In this document: in pieces, positions 10,392 through 19,443 of the stretch
Layout: each line of letters begins with the position of its first letter
Numbering within the stretch: the first letter of the stretch is position 1
NCBI GenBank assembly: GCA_020355165.1
Contig: CP070661.1
Location: forward strand, 2,168,051 to 2,224,048
Source of the DNA: Burkholderiales bacterium
Lineage (GTDB): Bacteria > Pseudomonadota > Gammaproteobacteria > Burkholderiales > Burkholderiaceae_F
Direction: 5' to 3'
Length of the DNA stretch: 55,998 nucleotides
Made by a program: the position numbers and the translations under genes
Notes under the pieces: generated by a model
The model's input: only the letters and a program-made list of their open reading frames with translations
Databases searched by the model: none
What the model was told of the DNA's origin: nothing

Positions 10392-11330
10392 ATGGAATTC
10401 TTCCGCATCAGCCGCACGATCCCGTTCATGCGCTATTCGCGCATCCTGAACGCGATCTCGGTCGTCACCTTCGTCATCGCGGTCGGCGCGCTGTTCGCGC
10501 GCGGGCTGAACCTGTCGATCGAGTTCACCGGCGGCACGGTGATGGAGATCGCCTACCCGCAGGCGGCGGACCTGCCGAAGCTCCGCAGCACCATCGAGGG
10601 CAAGAACTGGGGCGACTTCCAGGTGCAGAGCTTCGGCACTTCGCGCGACGTGCTGATCCGCCTGCCGGTGCGTCCGGGGATGAACGCCGGCCAGCAGGCC
10701 GAGGAAGTGATGGCGACGCTGAAGGCGCAGGACCCGGGCGTCGAACTGCGGCGGGTCGAGTTCGTCGGCCCGGCGGTGGGCGAGGAACTGGCGCACGACG
10801 GCACGCTGGCCCTGCTGCTGGTGTGCTTCGGCATCATGGTCTACCTGGCGTTGCGCTTCGAGTGGAAGTTCTCGGTCGCGGCCATCATCGCCAACCTGCA
10901 CGACGTGGTGCTGGTGGTCGGCTTCTTCGCCCTGTTCCAGTGGGAGTTCTCGGTGCCGACGCTGGCCGCGCTGCTGGCCGTGCTCGGCTACTCGGTCAAC
11001 GAGTCGGTGATCATCTTCGACCGCGTGCGCGAGCACTTCCGCACCATGCGCAAGGCCAGCGTGACCGACGTGATCGACTCCGCCATCACCGCCACCATCT
11101 CGCGGACGATGATCACGCACGGCTCGACGCTGGCGATGACGCTGTCGATCCTCGCCTTCGGCGGCCCGGCGCTGCACAGCTTCGCGCTGGCGCTGTCGAT
11201 CGGCATCGCGCTGTCGATCTACTCGTCGATCTTCGTCGCCGCGGCCATCGCCATGTATCTCGGCGTCAAGCGCGAGGACCTGGTCAAGCCGGTGAAGAAG
11301 GACGAGCCGGCGCAGGAGATCATTCCCTAG
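10392..11330 (+). CDS. secF: Protein translocase subunit SecF
   Basis: Partner of SecD in the proton-driven SecDF complex. The 312-residue protein begins with a cytosolic segment and a membrane helix (AISVVTFVIAVGALFARGL), then the conserved SIEFTGGTVMEI. A periplasmic domain follows, then the membrane block with VGPAVGEELAHDG, ALLAVLGYSVNESVIIFDRV and the SecF signature around TISRTMITHGSTLAMTLSIL. The ATG follows directly on the stop of the small upstream frame, with GAAGGG as a possible ribosome site. It is probably the last gene of the operon. Confidence 0.97.
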   Translation: MEFFRISRTIPFMRYSRILNAISVVTFVIAVGALFARGLNLSIEFTGGTVMEIAYPQAADLPKLRSTIEGKNWGDFQVQSFGTSRDVLIRLPVRPGMNAGQQAEEVMATLKAQDPGVELRRVEFVGPAVGEELAHDGTLALLLVCFGIMVYLALRFEWKFSVAAIIANLHDVVLVVGFFALFQWEFSVPTLAALLAVLGYSVNESVIIFDRVREHFRTMRKASVTDVIDSAITATISRTMITHGSTLAMTLSILAFGGPALHSFALALSIGIALSIYSSIFVAAAIAMYLGVKREDLVKPVKKDEPAQEIIP

Positions 11331-11367
11331 CGGGAATAATCGCGGCCGCGTCGCCGTTGGCCGTTCG

Positions 11368-12045
11368 ATGACGCACTCTTCCGGGGCCGCATCGCCGTCC
11401 GGCAGCGGGCTGGTACGCGTGTGGGATCTGCCGACGCGGATCTTCCACTGGCTGCTGGCGGTGCTGGTCGTCTTCTCCTTCGTCACCGCCAAGGTCGGCG
11501 GCGCCTGGATCCAGTGGCATTTCTACTCCGGCTACACGATCCTGTCGCTGGTGCTGTTTCGTCTGCTCTGGGGTTTTGCCGGGAGCCACTACGCGCGCTT
11601 CGCGACCTTCGTGCGCGGCCCGCGCGCGGCGGTCTCGTATGTTCGCTCCCGCGCGACGGTCGCCGGTCACAACCCGCTGGGCGCGCTCTCGGTCCTCGCC
11701 ATGCTCGCCTCGCTGCTCGTACAGGGCGCAACCGGCCTGTTCGCGACCGACGACATCGTCAACGAAGGTCCGCTGATGAAACTCGTCTCGAATTCGACCG
11801 CCGCCCTGCTGAGCCGCATCCACCGCGCCAACGAGAAGCTGCTGCTGGTCCTGGTCTTCCTGCACCTCGCGGCGGTGCTGCGTTACCAGCTGGTCAGGCG
11901 CAGGAACCTCATCGGCGCGATGCTGACCGGCGATCAGCACCTGCCGGAAGCCGTGGCGGCGCAAGACGGCCCGCCGACGCGCCTTCGTGCAGCGCTGCTC
12001 GCCGCGATCGCCGCCGGCCTGGTCGCCTACGTCGTCAACCTGTGA
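11368..12045 (+). CDS. Cytochrome b561 family membrane protein
   Basis: Predicted dihaem inner-membrane electron carrier (bacterial cytochrome b561 / Ni-Fe hydrogenase b-type fold), 225 residues. VWDLPTRIFHWLLAVLVVFS gives the first helix with the haem-ligand His. Further helices follow at WHFYSGYTILSLVLFRLLWG, GALSVLAMLASLLVQGATGL and LLLVLVFLHLAAVLRYQLV, each region holding His residues typical of the family, and a last hydrophobic segment closes the C-terminus. A -10-like AATAAT followed by CGCGGCC lies at 11335-11340. The convergent gene encodes cytochrome c', a pairing seen elsewhere and suggesting electron exchange between the two; that link is inferred from position. Confidence 0.85.
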   Translation: MTHSSGAASPSGSGLVRVWDLPTRIFHWLLAVLVVFSFVTAKVGGAWIQWHFYSGYTILSLVLFRLLWGFAGSHYARFATFVRGPRAAVSYVRSRATVAGHNPLGALSVLAMLASLLVQGATGLFATDDIVNEGPLMKLVSNSTAALLSRIHRANEKLLLVLVFLHLAAVLRYQLVRRRNLIGAMLTGDQHLPEAVAAQDGPPTRLRAALLAAIAAGLVAYVVNL

Positions 12046-12099
12046 CGCGCAGGCAAGGGGGCGCCTCGGCAAGCCCGCGCAGCGCGCCTGCGGCGCCGG

Positions 12100-12552
12100 T
12101 CAGTCGCGTCGGAAATCGTCGTGGCAGGCCTTGCAGACCTTGGCCGTCGCCTGGAACGCCTCGCGTGTCGCCGCCAGATCGCCGCCCTTCGACGCCGCGA
12201 GCAGCCTGCCCACGTCAACATTCAGCCGGTCGGCATACTGCTTGAACTTGGCCGCCTGGCTCCAGACCTCCGGCTTGGCACGCGAATTGGCGAGCATGTC
12301 CGATCCCTCGGGAAAGGCGGTGAACGACAGCTTATTCACCACGTCGAGGATCGCCGCGTTCTCGGCGACCAGCGCCAGGTCCGGCTTGTCGGACTTCAAC
12401 TGGCCGTTGATACGGCCCATGTGCTGCGACTGCAGGAACATCACGGAGGCCCGGTACTTGTAGGCATCCTCCGGCTTGGCGAACTGGGCATGGGCGGGCA
12501 TGGCGAGCGATGCCGCCGCGGCGATCGGCACGGCTCGAAGCAGTCTCTTCAT
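12100..12552 (-). CDS. Cytochrome c' (class II cytochrome c)
   Basis: Periplasmic four-helix-bundle monohaem cytochrome, 150 residues. The signal peptide MKRLLRAVPIAAAASLAMPAHAQ precedes the mature protein. The haem site is at the extreme C-terminus (KVCKACHDDFRRD), as in all cytochromes c', and the N-terminal helix contains YKYRASVMFLQSQHMGRI. The ATG at 12552 is supported by GAGGAGACC just upstream and by the clean signal peptide. Such proteins bind NO and CO or pass electrons; here the convergent cytochrome b561 is a likely membrane partner. purB lies upstream on the same strand. Confidence 0.9.
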   Translation of the reverse strand: MKRLLRAVPIAAAASLAMPAHAQFAKPEDAYKYRASVMFLQSQHMGRINGQLKSDKPDLALVAENAAILDVVNKLSFTAFPEGSDMLANSRAKPEVWSQAAKFKQYADRLNVDVGRLLAASKGGDLAATREAFQATAKVCKACHDDFRRD

Positions 12553-12693
12553 GGTCTCCTCGATGAGAAGGGCTGGACAGGGCTCAGGCACCGGCGCCCA
12601 TTCGAAAAGGCGGCGCCGAACAGCAGAACAGCGATATCCCGGCAAATATTCCCCTCGATCCGGCGCTCCGGCCGACAGCAAGCCTTGCGAGCC

Positions 12694-14139
<1,446 letters not shown>

Positions 14140-14212
14140 CTAGCATCGCCGACCTCGGCCGATCGCGCCCGAGACGCTTCGCCGGGCGCGGCGATCGATC
14201 GCAGTGCGTTGA

Positions 14213-14218
14213 TATACT
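14213..14218 (+). promoter_or_regulatory. -10 box for the GST gene
   Basis: TATACT (5 of 6 consensus) about 17 bases before the first possible start codon of the following gene, in the 167-base divergent gap from purB. The -35 region is weak. Confidence 0.45.
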
Positions 14219-14234
14219 GGCTCCGGACTTCAGA

Positions 14235-14879
14235 ATGCGAAAAGAAAGAACCGTGTCCAACCGGCTGCGACTCGTCGGATCCCTGACCAGCCCGTACGTG
14301 CGCAAGGTGCGCATCGTGATGGCCGAGAAGCGGATCGAATGCCAGCTCGAGCCGGAAGACGTGTGGTCGCCCGATTCGAAGATCCAGCAGTTCAACCCGC
14401 TCGGCAAGGTTCCGTGCCTGATCATGGAAGATGGCGGCGCGGTCTTCGACTCGCGGGTGATCGTCGAGTACCTCGACACCATGACGCCGGTGGCGAAGCT
14501 GATCCCGACCGCCGGTCGCGAGCGGGTCGAGGTGCGCACCTGGGAGGCGCTGGCCGACGGCCTGCTCGACGCGGCGATCGCCGTGCGGCTGGAGCAGACG
14601 CAGCGTCCGCCCGAGCAGCGGTCGCAGAAGTGGATCGACCGCCAGACGGGCAAGGTCGACGCCGCGCTCGAGGCGATGGCGCGCGGCCTCGAAGGCAAGA
14701 ACTGGTGCCACAACAACGCCTACACGCTGGCCGACATCGCGGTGGGCTGTGCGCTGGGCTACCTGGACTTCCGCTTCCCGCAGATCGACTGGCGCGGCAG
14801 GTACCCGAGCCTGCAGAAGCTCTACGGCAAGCTCGCCGCGCGGCCGAGCTTCATCGACACCGCACCGCCGACGCAGTGA
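14235..14879 (+). CDS. Glutathione S-transferase family protein, YibF-like
   Basis: Cytosolic GST-fold protein of 214 residues. The thioredoxin-like N-terminal domain begins LRLVGSLTSPYVRKVRIVM and contains FNPLGKVPCLIMEDGGAVFD and the glutathione-contact DSRVIVEYLD. The helical C-terminal domain includes ALADGLLDAAIAVRLEQTQR and YTLADIAVGCALGYLDFRF. These resemble E. coli YibF closely; YibF has no well-defined substrate. The start is ambiguous: ATG 14235 has no ribosome site, while GTG 14253 follows purine-rich sequence and gives a length nearer to YibF. It is convergent with the next gene, with a perfect palindrome between them. Confidence 0.85.
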   Translation: MRKERTVSNRLRLVGSLTSPYVRKVRIVMAEKRIECQLEPEDVWSPDSKIQQFNPLGKVPCLIMEDGGAVFDSRVIVEYLDTMTPVAKLIPTAGRERVEVRTWEALADGLLDAAIAVRLEQTQRPPEQRSQKWIDRQTGKVDAALEAMARGLEGKNWCHNNAYTLADIAVGCALGYLDFRFPQIDWRGRYPSLQKLYGKLAARPSFIDTAPPTQ

Positions 14880-14881
14880 CG

Positions 14882-14903
14882 GGAACGCCGCTAGCGGCGT
14901 TCC
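14882..14903. terminator. Perfect 22-base palindrome between convergent genes
   Basis: An 11-base inverted repeat (GGAACGCCGCT / AGCGGCGTTCC) with no spacer lies 2 bases after the GST stop and 9 bases before the end of the opposing gene. Transcripts from either side would fold it into a hairpin, so it is a likely bidirectional terminator. No T tract is present. Confidence 0.5.
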
Positions 14904-14912
14904 GCCTGCCGG

Positions 14913-15839
14913 TCACGGGCTGCGGATCACCATCGCCGCCGCGGCCAGGTCCTCGAGCGCCGTTCCCACCGATTTGAACAGCGTGATCTCGCCGGCGCTG
15001 GTGCGGCCGCGCCGCTCGCCGCGCACCAGTTCCGCCAGCTCGGCGACGACGTTGTCGCGGCGGATCGCGCCGCTGGCCAGCGGCGACAGCAGGTCGCCCG
15101 CCTCGGCCAGCGCGCCGGCGTAGGTGTCGACGACGATGCGCGAGCGGGCCACTGCGGCATCGTCGACCTCGCGCATCGCCGGCGTGAAGCCGCCGACCAG
15201 ATCCAGGTGCGTGCCGGGCGCCAGCCAGGCGCCGTGCACGACCGGCGCCGTGGCGGTGGTCGCGCAGCTGATGATGTGCGCCTCGCGCGCGCTGGCCTCC
15301 AGGTCTGCCACCGCCTGCGCCGGCAGGCCGAGCTCGCGCAGCCACTGCGCCGCCGTCCGGGCCTTCGCCGGATCGCGCGCCCAGACGGAGACCCGCCGCA
15401 GCGCCGGCCGCAGCGCATGGTGGGCGCAGGCAAGGTGCGGCGCCAGCCGGCCGGCGCCGACCAGCAGCAGGTTGTGCGCATCCTCGCGCGCCAGATAACG
15501 CGCCGCCAGCGCCGAAGCGGCCGCCGTGCGGCGCAGCGTCAGTGCGTCGCCGTCGAGCAGCGCCAGCGGCTCGCCGCTGGCCCGGTCGAGCAGCACGTAG
15601 ATCGCCTGCACCGTGCCGACGCCTCGCGCGCCGTTGCCCGGCATCACCGTCACCAGCTTCACCCCCAGCGCGGTCTCGCTCCATGCCGGCATCAGCAGCA
15701 GCGTGTCGGACGGGCCGAGCCGGTGCACGTGCCGCACCGGCACCTGCGCGCCGGCGGCGAACGCCTGCGCCAGCGCATCTGCCAGCCGCCGGTACTCGAG
15801 TGCGGCGTGCACCTCGTCGGCTGCATAGAATCTAAGCAT
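14913..15839 (-). CDS. Ornithine cyclodeaminase / mu-crystallin family protein
   Basis: NAD(P)-dependent enzyme of the OCD/mu-crystallin family, 308 residues. The N-terminal FYAADEVHAAL and the Rossmann segment NLLLVGAGRLAPHLACAHHA (GxGxxxxH-type dinucleotide site) fit, as do VSVWARDPAKA and PGTHLDLVGGFTPAMREVDD, which carries the conserved Asp. Members include ornithine cyclodeaminase, alanine dehydrogenase and ketimine (pyrroline-/piperideine-2-carboxylate) reductases. A divergent FAD amine oxidase 24 bases away makes an imine-reducing role attractive, but this is inference. ATG 15839 gives the normal N-terminus; ATG 15848 is an alternative. No ribosome site is seen, and a -10-like TACAAT at 15853-15848 would make the mRNA nearly leaderless. 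Confidence 0.82.
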   Translation of the reverse strand: MLRFYAADEVHAALEYRRLADALAQAFAAGAQVPVRHVHRLGPSDTLLLMPAWSETALGVKLVTVMPGNGARGVGTVQAIYVLLDRASGEPLALLDGDALTLRRTAAASALAARYLAREDAHNLLLVGAGRLAPHLACAHHALRPALRRVSVWARDPAKARTAAQWLRELGLPAQAVADLEASAREAHIISCATTATAPVVHGAWLAPGTHLDLVGGFTPAMREVDDAAVARSRIVVDTYAGALAEAGDLLSPLASGAIRRDNVVAELAELVRGERRGRTSAGEITLFKSVGTALEDLAAAAMVIRSP

Positions 15840-15853
15840 GCAGTGCATTGTAG
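15826..15853. promoter_or_regulatory. Overlapping divergent promoter region with 11-base palindrome
   Basis: On the plus strand TAGAAT (15826-15831) could serve the oxidase gene. On the minus strand TACAAT (15853-15848) could serve the reductase gene. Between them lies ATGCA-G-TGCAT (15838-15848), an odd-centred palindrome that could be a shared operator. No regulator gene is adjacent. Confidence 0.35.
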
Positions 15854-15863
15854 GAGGCGGTCG

Positions 15864-17030
15864 TTGAGCGGCCGGGTGCTGGTGGTCGGCGGCGGCGTGA
15901 TGGGCGCTGCCACCGCCTGCTTTCTCGCCTCGCGCCATGGACTGCGCGCCACCGTGCTCGAGCGCGACCCCGCCTACCGCCGCGCCTCGAGCGCGCTGTC
16001 GGCCAGCTCGATCCGCCAGCAGTTCTCCAGCGAGATCAACATCCGGCTGTCGCAGGCGAGCCTCGAGTTCTACCGCCGCATCGGCGACGAGCTGGCGGTT
16101 GACGGCGCGCAGCCGGACATCGGGCTGACCGAGCGCGGCTATCTGTTCCTCGCCACGACGGCCGGCCTCGAGGTGCTGCGCGCCAACCACGCACTGCAGC
16201 GCAGCTGCGGCGTTCACGCGAGCCTGCTCGATCCGGCGGCGCTGCGGGCGAGGCTGCCGTGGCTGAACGTCGACGGCATCGCCGCGGCGTCGCTCGGCGA
16301 GGGCGGCGAGGGCTGGTTCGACGGCTACGGCGTGCTGCAGGCGTTCCGGCGCAAGGCGGTCTCGCTCGGCGTGGCGTTCGAGGCGGCCGCCGTCGAGGCG
16401 ATCGAGAGCGCCGGCGGCCGAGTCGGGGGCGTGCGCTGCACCGACGGCCGCCGCTTCGACGGCGATGCGCTGCTGATCGCCGCCGGCGCGTGGTCGGCAC
16501 CGCTGGCGGCGCAACTGGGCTTCGAGCTCCCGGTACGGGCCCGCAAGCGCGACGTGTTCGTGTTCGCCTCGCCGGCCGCGCTGCCGGCGTGTCCGCTGGT
16601 GATCGACCCGAGCGGCGTGTGGTTTCGCCCGGAGGGCCGCGGCTTCATCGCCGGCTGCCCGCCGCGCGGTGACGACGTCGACGATGCGCCGCTGGAGGCA
16701 ATCGACCACGGGCTGTTCGACGAGGTGATTTGGCCGGCGTTGGCGCACCGCGTGCCGGCTTTCGAAGCGGCACGGCTCAACAGCGCCTGGGCCGGCTATT
16801 ACGAATACAACACCTTCGACCAGAACGGCATCGTCGGCCGAGTGCCCGGCAGCGACAACGCTTTCATCGCCTGCGGCTTCTCCGGCCACGGCATCCAGCA
16901 GGCGCCGGCGGTGGCTCGCGCCGTGGCCGAGCTGATCGCGCTGGGCCGCTACGAGGCGCTCGACCTGGCGCCGCTGTCGCCGCAGCGGATCGGCGAGGGT
17001 CGCCCGCTACTGGAGCGCAACGTGATCTGA
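15864..17030 (+). CDS. FAD-dependent amine/amino-acid oxidoreductase (DAO family)
   Basis: Predicted flavin enzyme of the D-amino-acid/sarcosine/glycine oxidase family, 388 residues. The FAD-binding Rossmann motif is at the N-terminus (VLVVGGGVMGAATACFLASR), followed by the ribose-binding acidic residue in ATVLERDP. SALSASSIRQQFSSEINIRL, DALLIAAGAWSAPLAAQLG and the C-terminal FIACGFSGHGIQQAPAVAR are typical of FOXRED1/sarcosine-oxidase-like proteins. The start is TTG 15864, chosen because AGGAGG lies 6 bases upstream. The divergent OCD-family reductase suggests that the two act on the same imino acid, for example in interconverting amino-acid enantiomers; this is inferred from position. Confidence 0.83.
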   Translation: MSGRVLVVGGGVMGAATACFLASRHGLRATVLERDPAYRRASSALSASSIRQQFSSEINIRLSQASLEFYRRIGDELAVDGAQPDIGLTERGYLFLATTAGLEVLRANHALQRSCGVHASLLDPAALRARLPWLNVDGIAAASLGEGGEGWFDGYGVLQAFRRKAVSLGVAFEAAAVEAIESAGGRVGGVRCTDGRRFDGDALLIAAGAWSAPLAAQLGFELPVRARKRDVFVFASPAALPACPLVIDPSGVWFRPEGRGFIAGCPPRGDDVDDAPLEAIDHGLFDEVIWPALAHRVPAFEAARLNSAWAGYYEYNTFDQNGIVGRVPGSDNAFIACGFSGHGIQQAPAVARAVAELIALGRYEALDLAPLSPQRIGEGRPLLERNVI

Positions 17031-17159
17031 ATGCCGCCGGCGAGCGGGCCTGACGATGGGTCCGGCCCGATGGCCGTTGCCTGCTGCGGACGCCGGATCA
17101 GCTGCCACCCGGGGCAAGCACCTGCCGCAGCGACGACGCCCGCCTGCTTGCCGTCGCGC

Positions 17160-17201
17160 CGACCGACCGTGTTCCCGGCTACGGCACGCAATGGTCGGTC
17201 G
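17160..17201. other. Stem-loop in the gap between convergent genes
   Basis: CGACCGACC (17160-17168) and GGTCGGTCG (17193-17201) form a perfect 9-bp stem with a 24-base loop, in the 260-base gap between the oxidase and mgtE. It may help end transcription. The gap shows no credible gene otherwise. Confidence 0.35.
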
Positions 17202-17290
17202 CGCGCCGAGCGGGCGGCGAGGAGCCAACGACCCTGCGCACGGCCGCCGTCGGCCCGGCCGATGCACCGCCGTCGCGGCGCGTCAGTAGG

Positions 17291-18613
17291 TCAGCCCGGG
17301 GCCGCCTGCAGAAGCCCGGCAAGCAGCGTGGCGATGCCGAGGAACGAGGCGAAGCCGACGATGTCGGTGACGGTGGTCAGGATGATCGACGAGGCAAGCG
17401 CCGGGTCCTGGCCGAAGCGGCGCAGCAGCACCGGCACCAGCGCGCCGGCCAGGCCGGCGGCCAGCATCGAGATCACCATCGCCAGTGCGCACACCAGCAC
17501 CAGGCCGAGCGAGCGGCTCCAGAGGTAAACGCCCAGCGCTGTCGTTGCAGCGACTGCCACGCCGTTGGCGATCCCGACGATGGCCTCCTTGCCGACGATG
17601 CGCGGCCAGTGACGCACGGTGACCTCGCGCAGGGCAAGCGCGCGCATCGTCACGGCCAGCGCCTGCGCCCCGGCATTGCCCGACTGCCCGGCCACCACGG
17701 GCAGCAGCACCGCCAGCGCCGTGAACCTGGCGATCGTGCCTTCGAACAGGCCCACTACCGCTGCCGCGAGGAAGGCGGTCAGCAGGTTGATCTGCAGCCA
17801 CGGCAGCCGCCTGGCCACAGCAAAGCCCGGCGGCGACAGCGCGCGCTCGTCGCGGCTGGCACCGACCATCAGCTGCACGTCGAGGCTGGTCTCCTGCTCG
17901 AGCGCCGCCAGCAGCGCCGCCTGCCGGATCACGCCGACGAAGCGGCCATCGATATTGACCACCGGCAGCTCGGTGATCGGCTTGTGCTGCAGTCGCTCGA
18001 GGAAGTCCTCGCGCGGATCCAGGTCGTTGGCCACCGCCAGCAGTCGCCGCATCACCTGCGACAGCGGCGTGGCGTCGTCGGTCACCGCAAGGTCCTGGAT
18101 CTCGACGCGGCCGACGAGCTTCATCTGCTCGTCGACGACGAACAGTTCGCGCAGGCCGCGGCTCTTGATGCCCCTGAGCCGTGCCAGTGCCTCGCCGACC
18201 GTGATCTGCATCCGCAGCGGCGTCACGCGCGGATCCATCATGCGGCCGGCGACATTCTCCGGATAGTCGACCAGCTCGCGCAGCTCCTCCGCCACCTGCC
18301 GGTCGAGCGAGCCGAGCAGGCGGTTGCGAACCCCGTCGTCGAACTGCGCCAGCGCCGCGGCCGCCGCGGCCGGCTCGGTCTCGGCAAGCAGCGTTCGCGC
18401 CTGTTCGGCCGGCAGCGCCTGCAGCGTGGCCGCCGCGGCATCCGCGGTCAGCGCCTGCCAGACGCGGACCAGCGCGTTAGGCGGCTGTCGCGCCAGCAGC
18501 TGCGCCGCCTGCGCAGCGGGCATCTTCTCGATCAGACGAGCCGCCTCGCGTGGATAGTCCAGCAGGTAGCGGCGGCTGAGCGCGGCAACGGCCGGCAGCA
18601 CGACCTCGGTCAT
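17291..18613 (-). CDS. mgtE: Magnesium transporter MgtE
   Basis: Magnesium-gated Mg2+ channel of the inner membrane, 440 residues. The order is MgtE N-domain (EAARLIEKMPAAQAAQLLAR and similar repeats, residues 1-130), a CBS pair (MDPRVTPLRMQITVGEALAR and ITELPVVNIDGRFVGVIRQA) and a plug helix. A five-helix membrane domain follows, with the conserved LPWLQINLLTAFLAAAVVGLFE, PVVAGQSGNAGAQALAVTMR and IILTTVTDIVGFASFLGIA; the Asp in the last lines the family's metal path. The start ATG at 18613 overlaps the stop of the upstream gene (ATGA), so it is coupled to the soluble paralogue encoded there. Confidence 0.93.
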   Translation of the reverse strand: MTEVVLPAVAALSRRYLLDYPREAARLIEKMPAAQAAQLLARQPPNALVRVWQALTADAAAATLQALPAEQARTLLAETEPAAAAAALAQFDDGVRNRLLGSLDRQVAEELRELVDYPENVAGRMMDPRVTPLRMQITVGEALARLRGIKSRGLRELFVVDEQMKLVGRVEIQDLAVTDDATPLSQVMRRLLAVANDLDPREDFLERLQHKPITELPVVNIDGRFVGVIRQAALLAALEQETSLDVQLMVGASRDERALSPPGFAVARRLPWLQINLLTAFLAAAVVGLFEGTIARFTALAVLLPVVAGQSGNAGAQALAVTMRALALREVTVRHWPRIVGKEAIVGIANGVAVAATTALGVYLWSRSLGLVLVCALAMVISMLAAGLAGALVPVLLRRFGQDPALASSIILTTVTDIVGFASFLGIATLLAGLLQAAPG

Positions 18614-19443
18614 TGCCTCCTCCCTTCCGCCACCGGCAGCAGCGAAACGATCGCCTGCGCCAGCGATGACACCGCCGACCAGTAGCCTTCGCCCAGCACG
18701 CCGCCGAGCGATTGCTCGGCCTCGGCGCGCCCGGCCGGCTGCGACGCCAGGGCGCGCCGCAGCGAGGCAGCCGACAGCGCGCCCAGAAAGCGGCCGCCGT
18801 GCTCGAGCACCGGCAGCAGGCTCGATTCGCGCCATCCGGCGTGTGCCGCCGCGCCGGCCAGCGGCATCAATGCCGGCAGCGTCGCGACGGGGTGCATCAG
18901 CGCCTGCAGGCGGACGTCGGCACCGCTGCGCAGCAACGCCGGCAGCCCGACCACGCCGAGCAGCCGATGGTCGTCGCCGAGCACATAGACGTCGGTGGCG
19001 GTGTCGGCCTCGCGTCGGCGCGCGGACTCAAGCGCCTGGCCCACGGTGGCGGCCGCAGGCAGCGCCACGACCGACGTGTCGACCAGCGCACCGATCGCGT
19101 CCTCCGGATAGCGCAGCAGCGCCCGGCAGGCAAGCGCAGCGGCCGTGGGCAGCAAGTCGAGCAGTTCCCGGCGCCTGGGCTCGGCGACGCGGCGCAGGAT
19201 CGCCACCGCCGCCGGTGCGCCGAGCGAGCCGAGCAGCAGCGCCCCGCGGGCCGCCGCAACGTGCGCGAGGCAGCCGGCGGCCACTGTCGGCAGCATCGCG
19301 TCCAGCACCGGCGCCGACAATCGTGCCGGCGCCTGCTCGAACAGCGCTGCGACGTCGGGCCCGTCGAGCCGCTCCAGTTCGCGCGCCGCGTCGACCGGAT
19401 GGGCGGCGATGAAGGCATGGGTCAGGTCGTCGATGTCAGTCAT
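18610..19443 (-). CDS. MgtE-like N-domain plus CBS protein lacking the membrane domain
   Basis: A 277-residue soluble paralogue of MgtE. The N-terminal helical repeats (VDAARELERLDGPDVAALFE, LPTVAAGCLAHVAAARGALLL, VAEPRRRELLDLLPTAAALA) and a CBS-like pair (VVALPAAATVGQALESARRR...VYVLGDDHRLLGVVGLPALL) match the cytosolic half of MgtE. It ends around residue 277 with no membrane helix. Its stop overlaps the mgtE start, and its own start overlaps the end of the channel-like gene upstream. A natural idea is that it assembles with MgtE as a second Mg2+/nucleotide sensor, but that is inference. It is not a frameshifted fragment: the following MgtE has its own complete N-domain and CBS pair. Confidence 0.75.
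   Translation of the reverse strand: MTDIDDLTHAFIAAHPVDAARELERLDGPDVAALFEQAPARLSAPVLDAMLPTVAAGCLAHVAAARGALLLGSLGAPAAVAILRRVAEPRRRELLDLLPTAAALACRALLRYPEDAIGALVDTSVVALPAAATVGQALESARRREADTATDVYVLGDDHRLLGVVGLPALLRSGADVRLQALMHPVATLPALMPLAGAAAHAGWRESSLLPVLEHGGRFLGALSAASLRRALASQPAGRAEAEQSLGGVLGEGYWSAVSSLAQAIVSLLPVAEGRRQ

Noticed and set aside
18610-19443. The MgtE-like soluble gene as a frameshifted 5' half of mgtE
   Set aside because: The downstream mgtE has its own full N-domain and CBS pair, so this is a separate paralogue.
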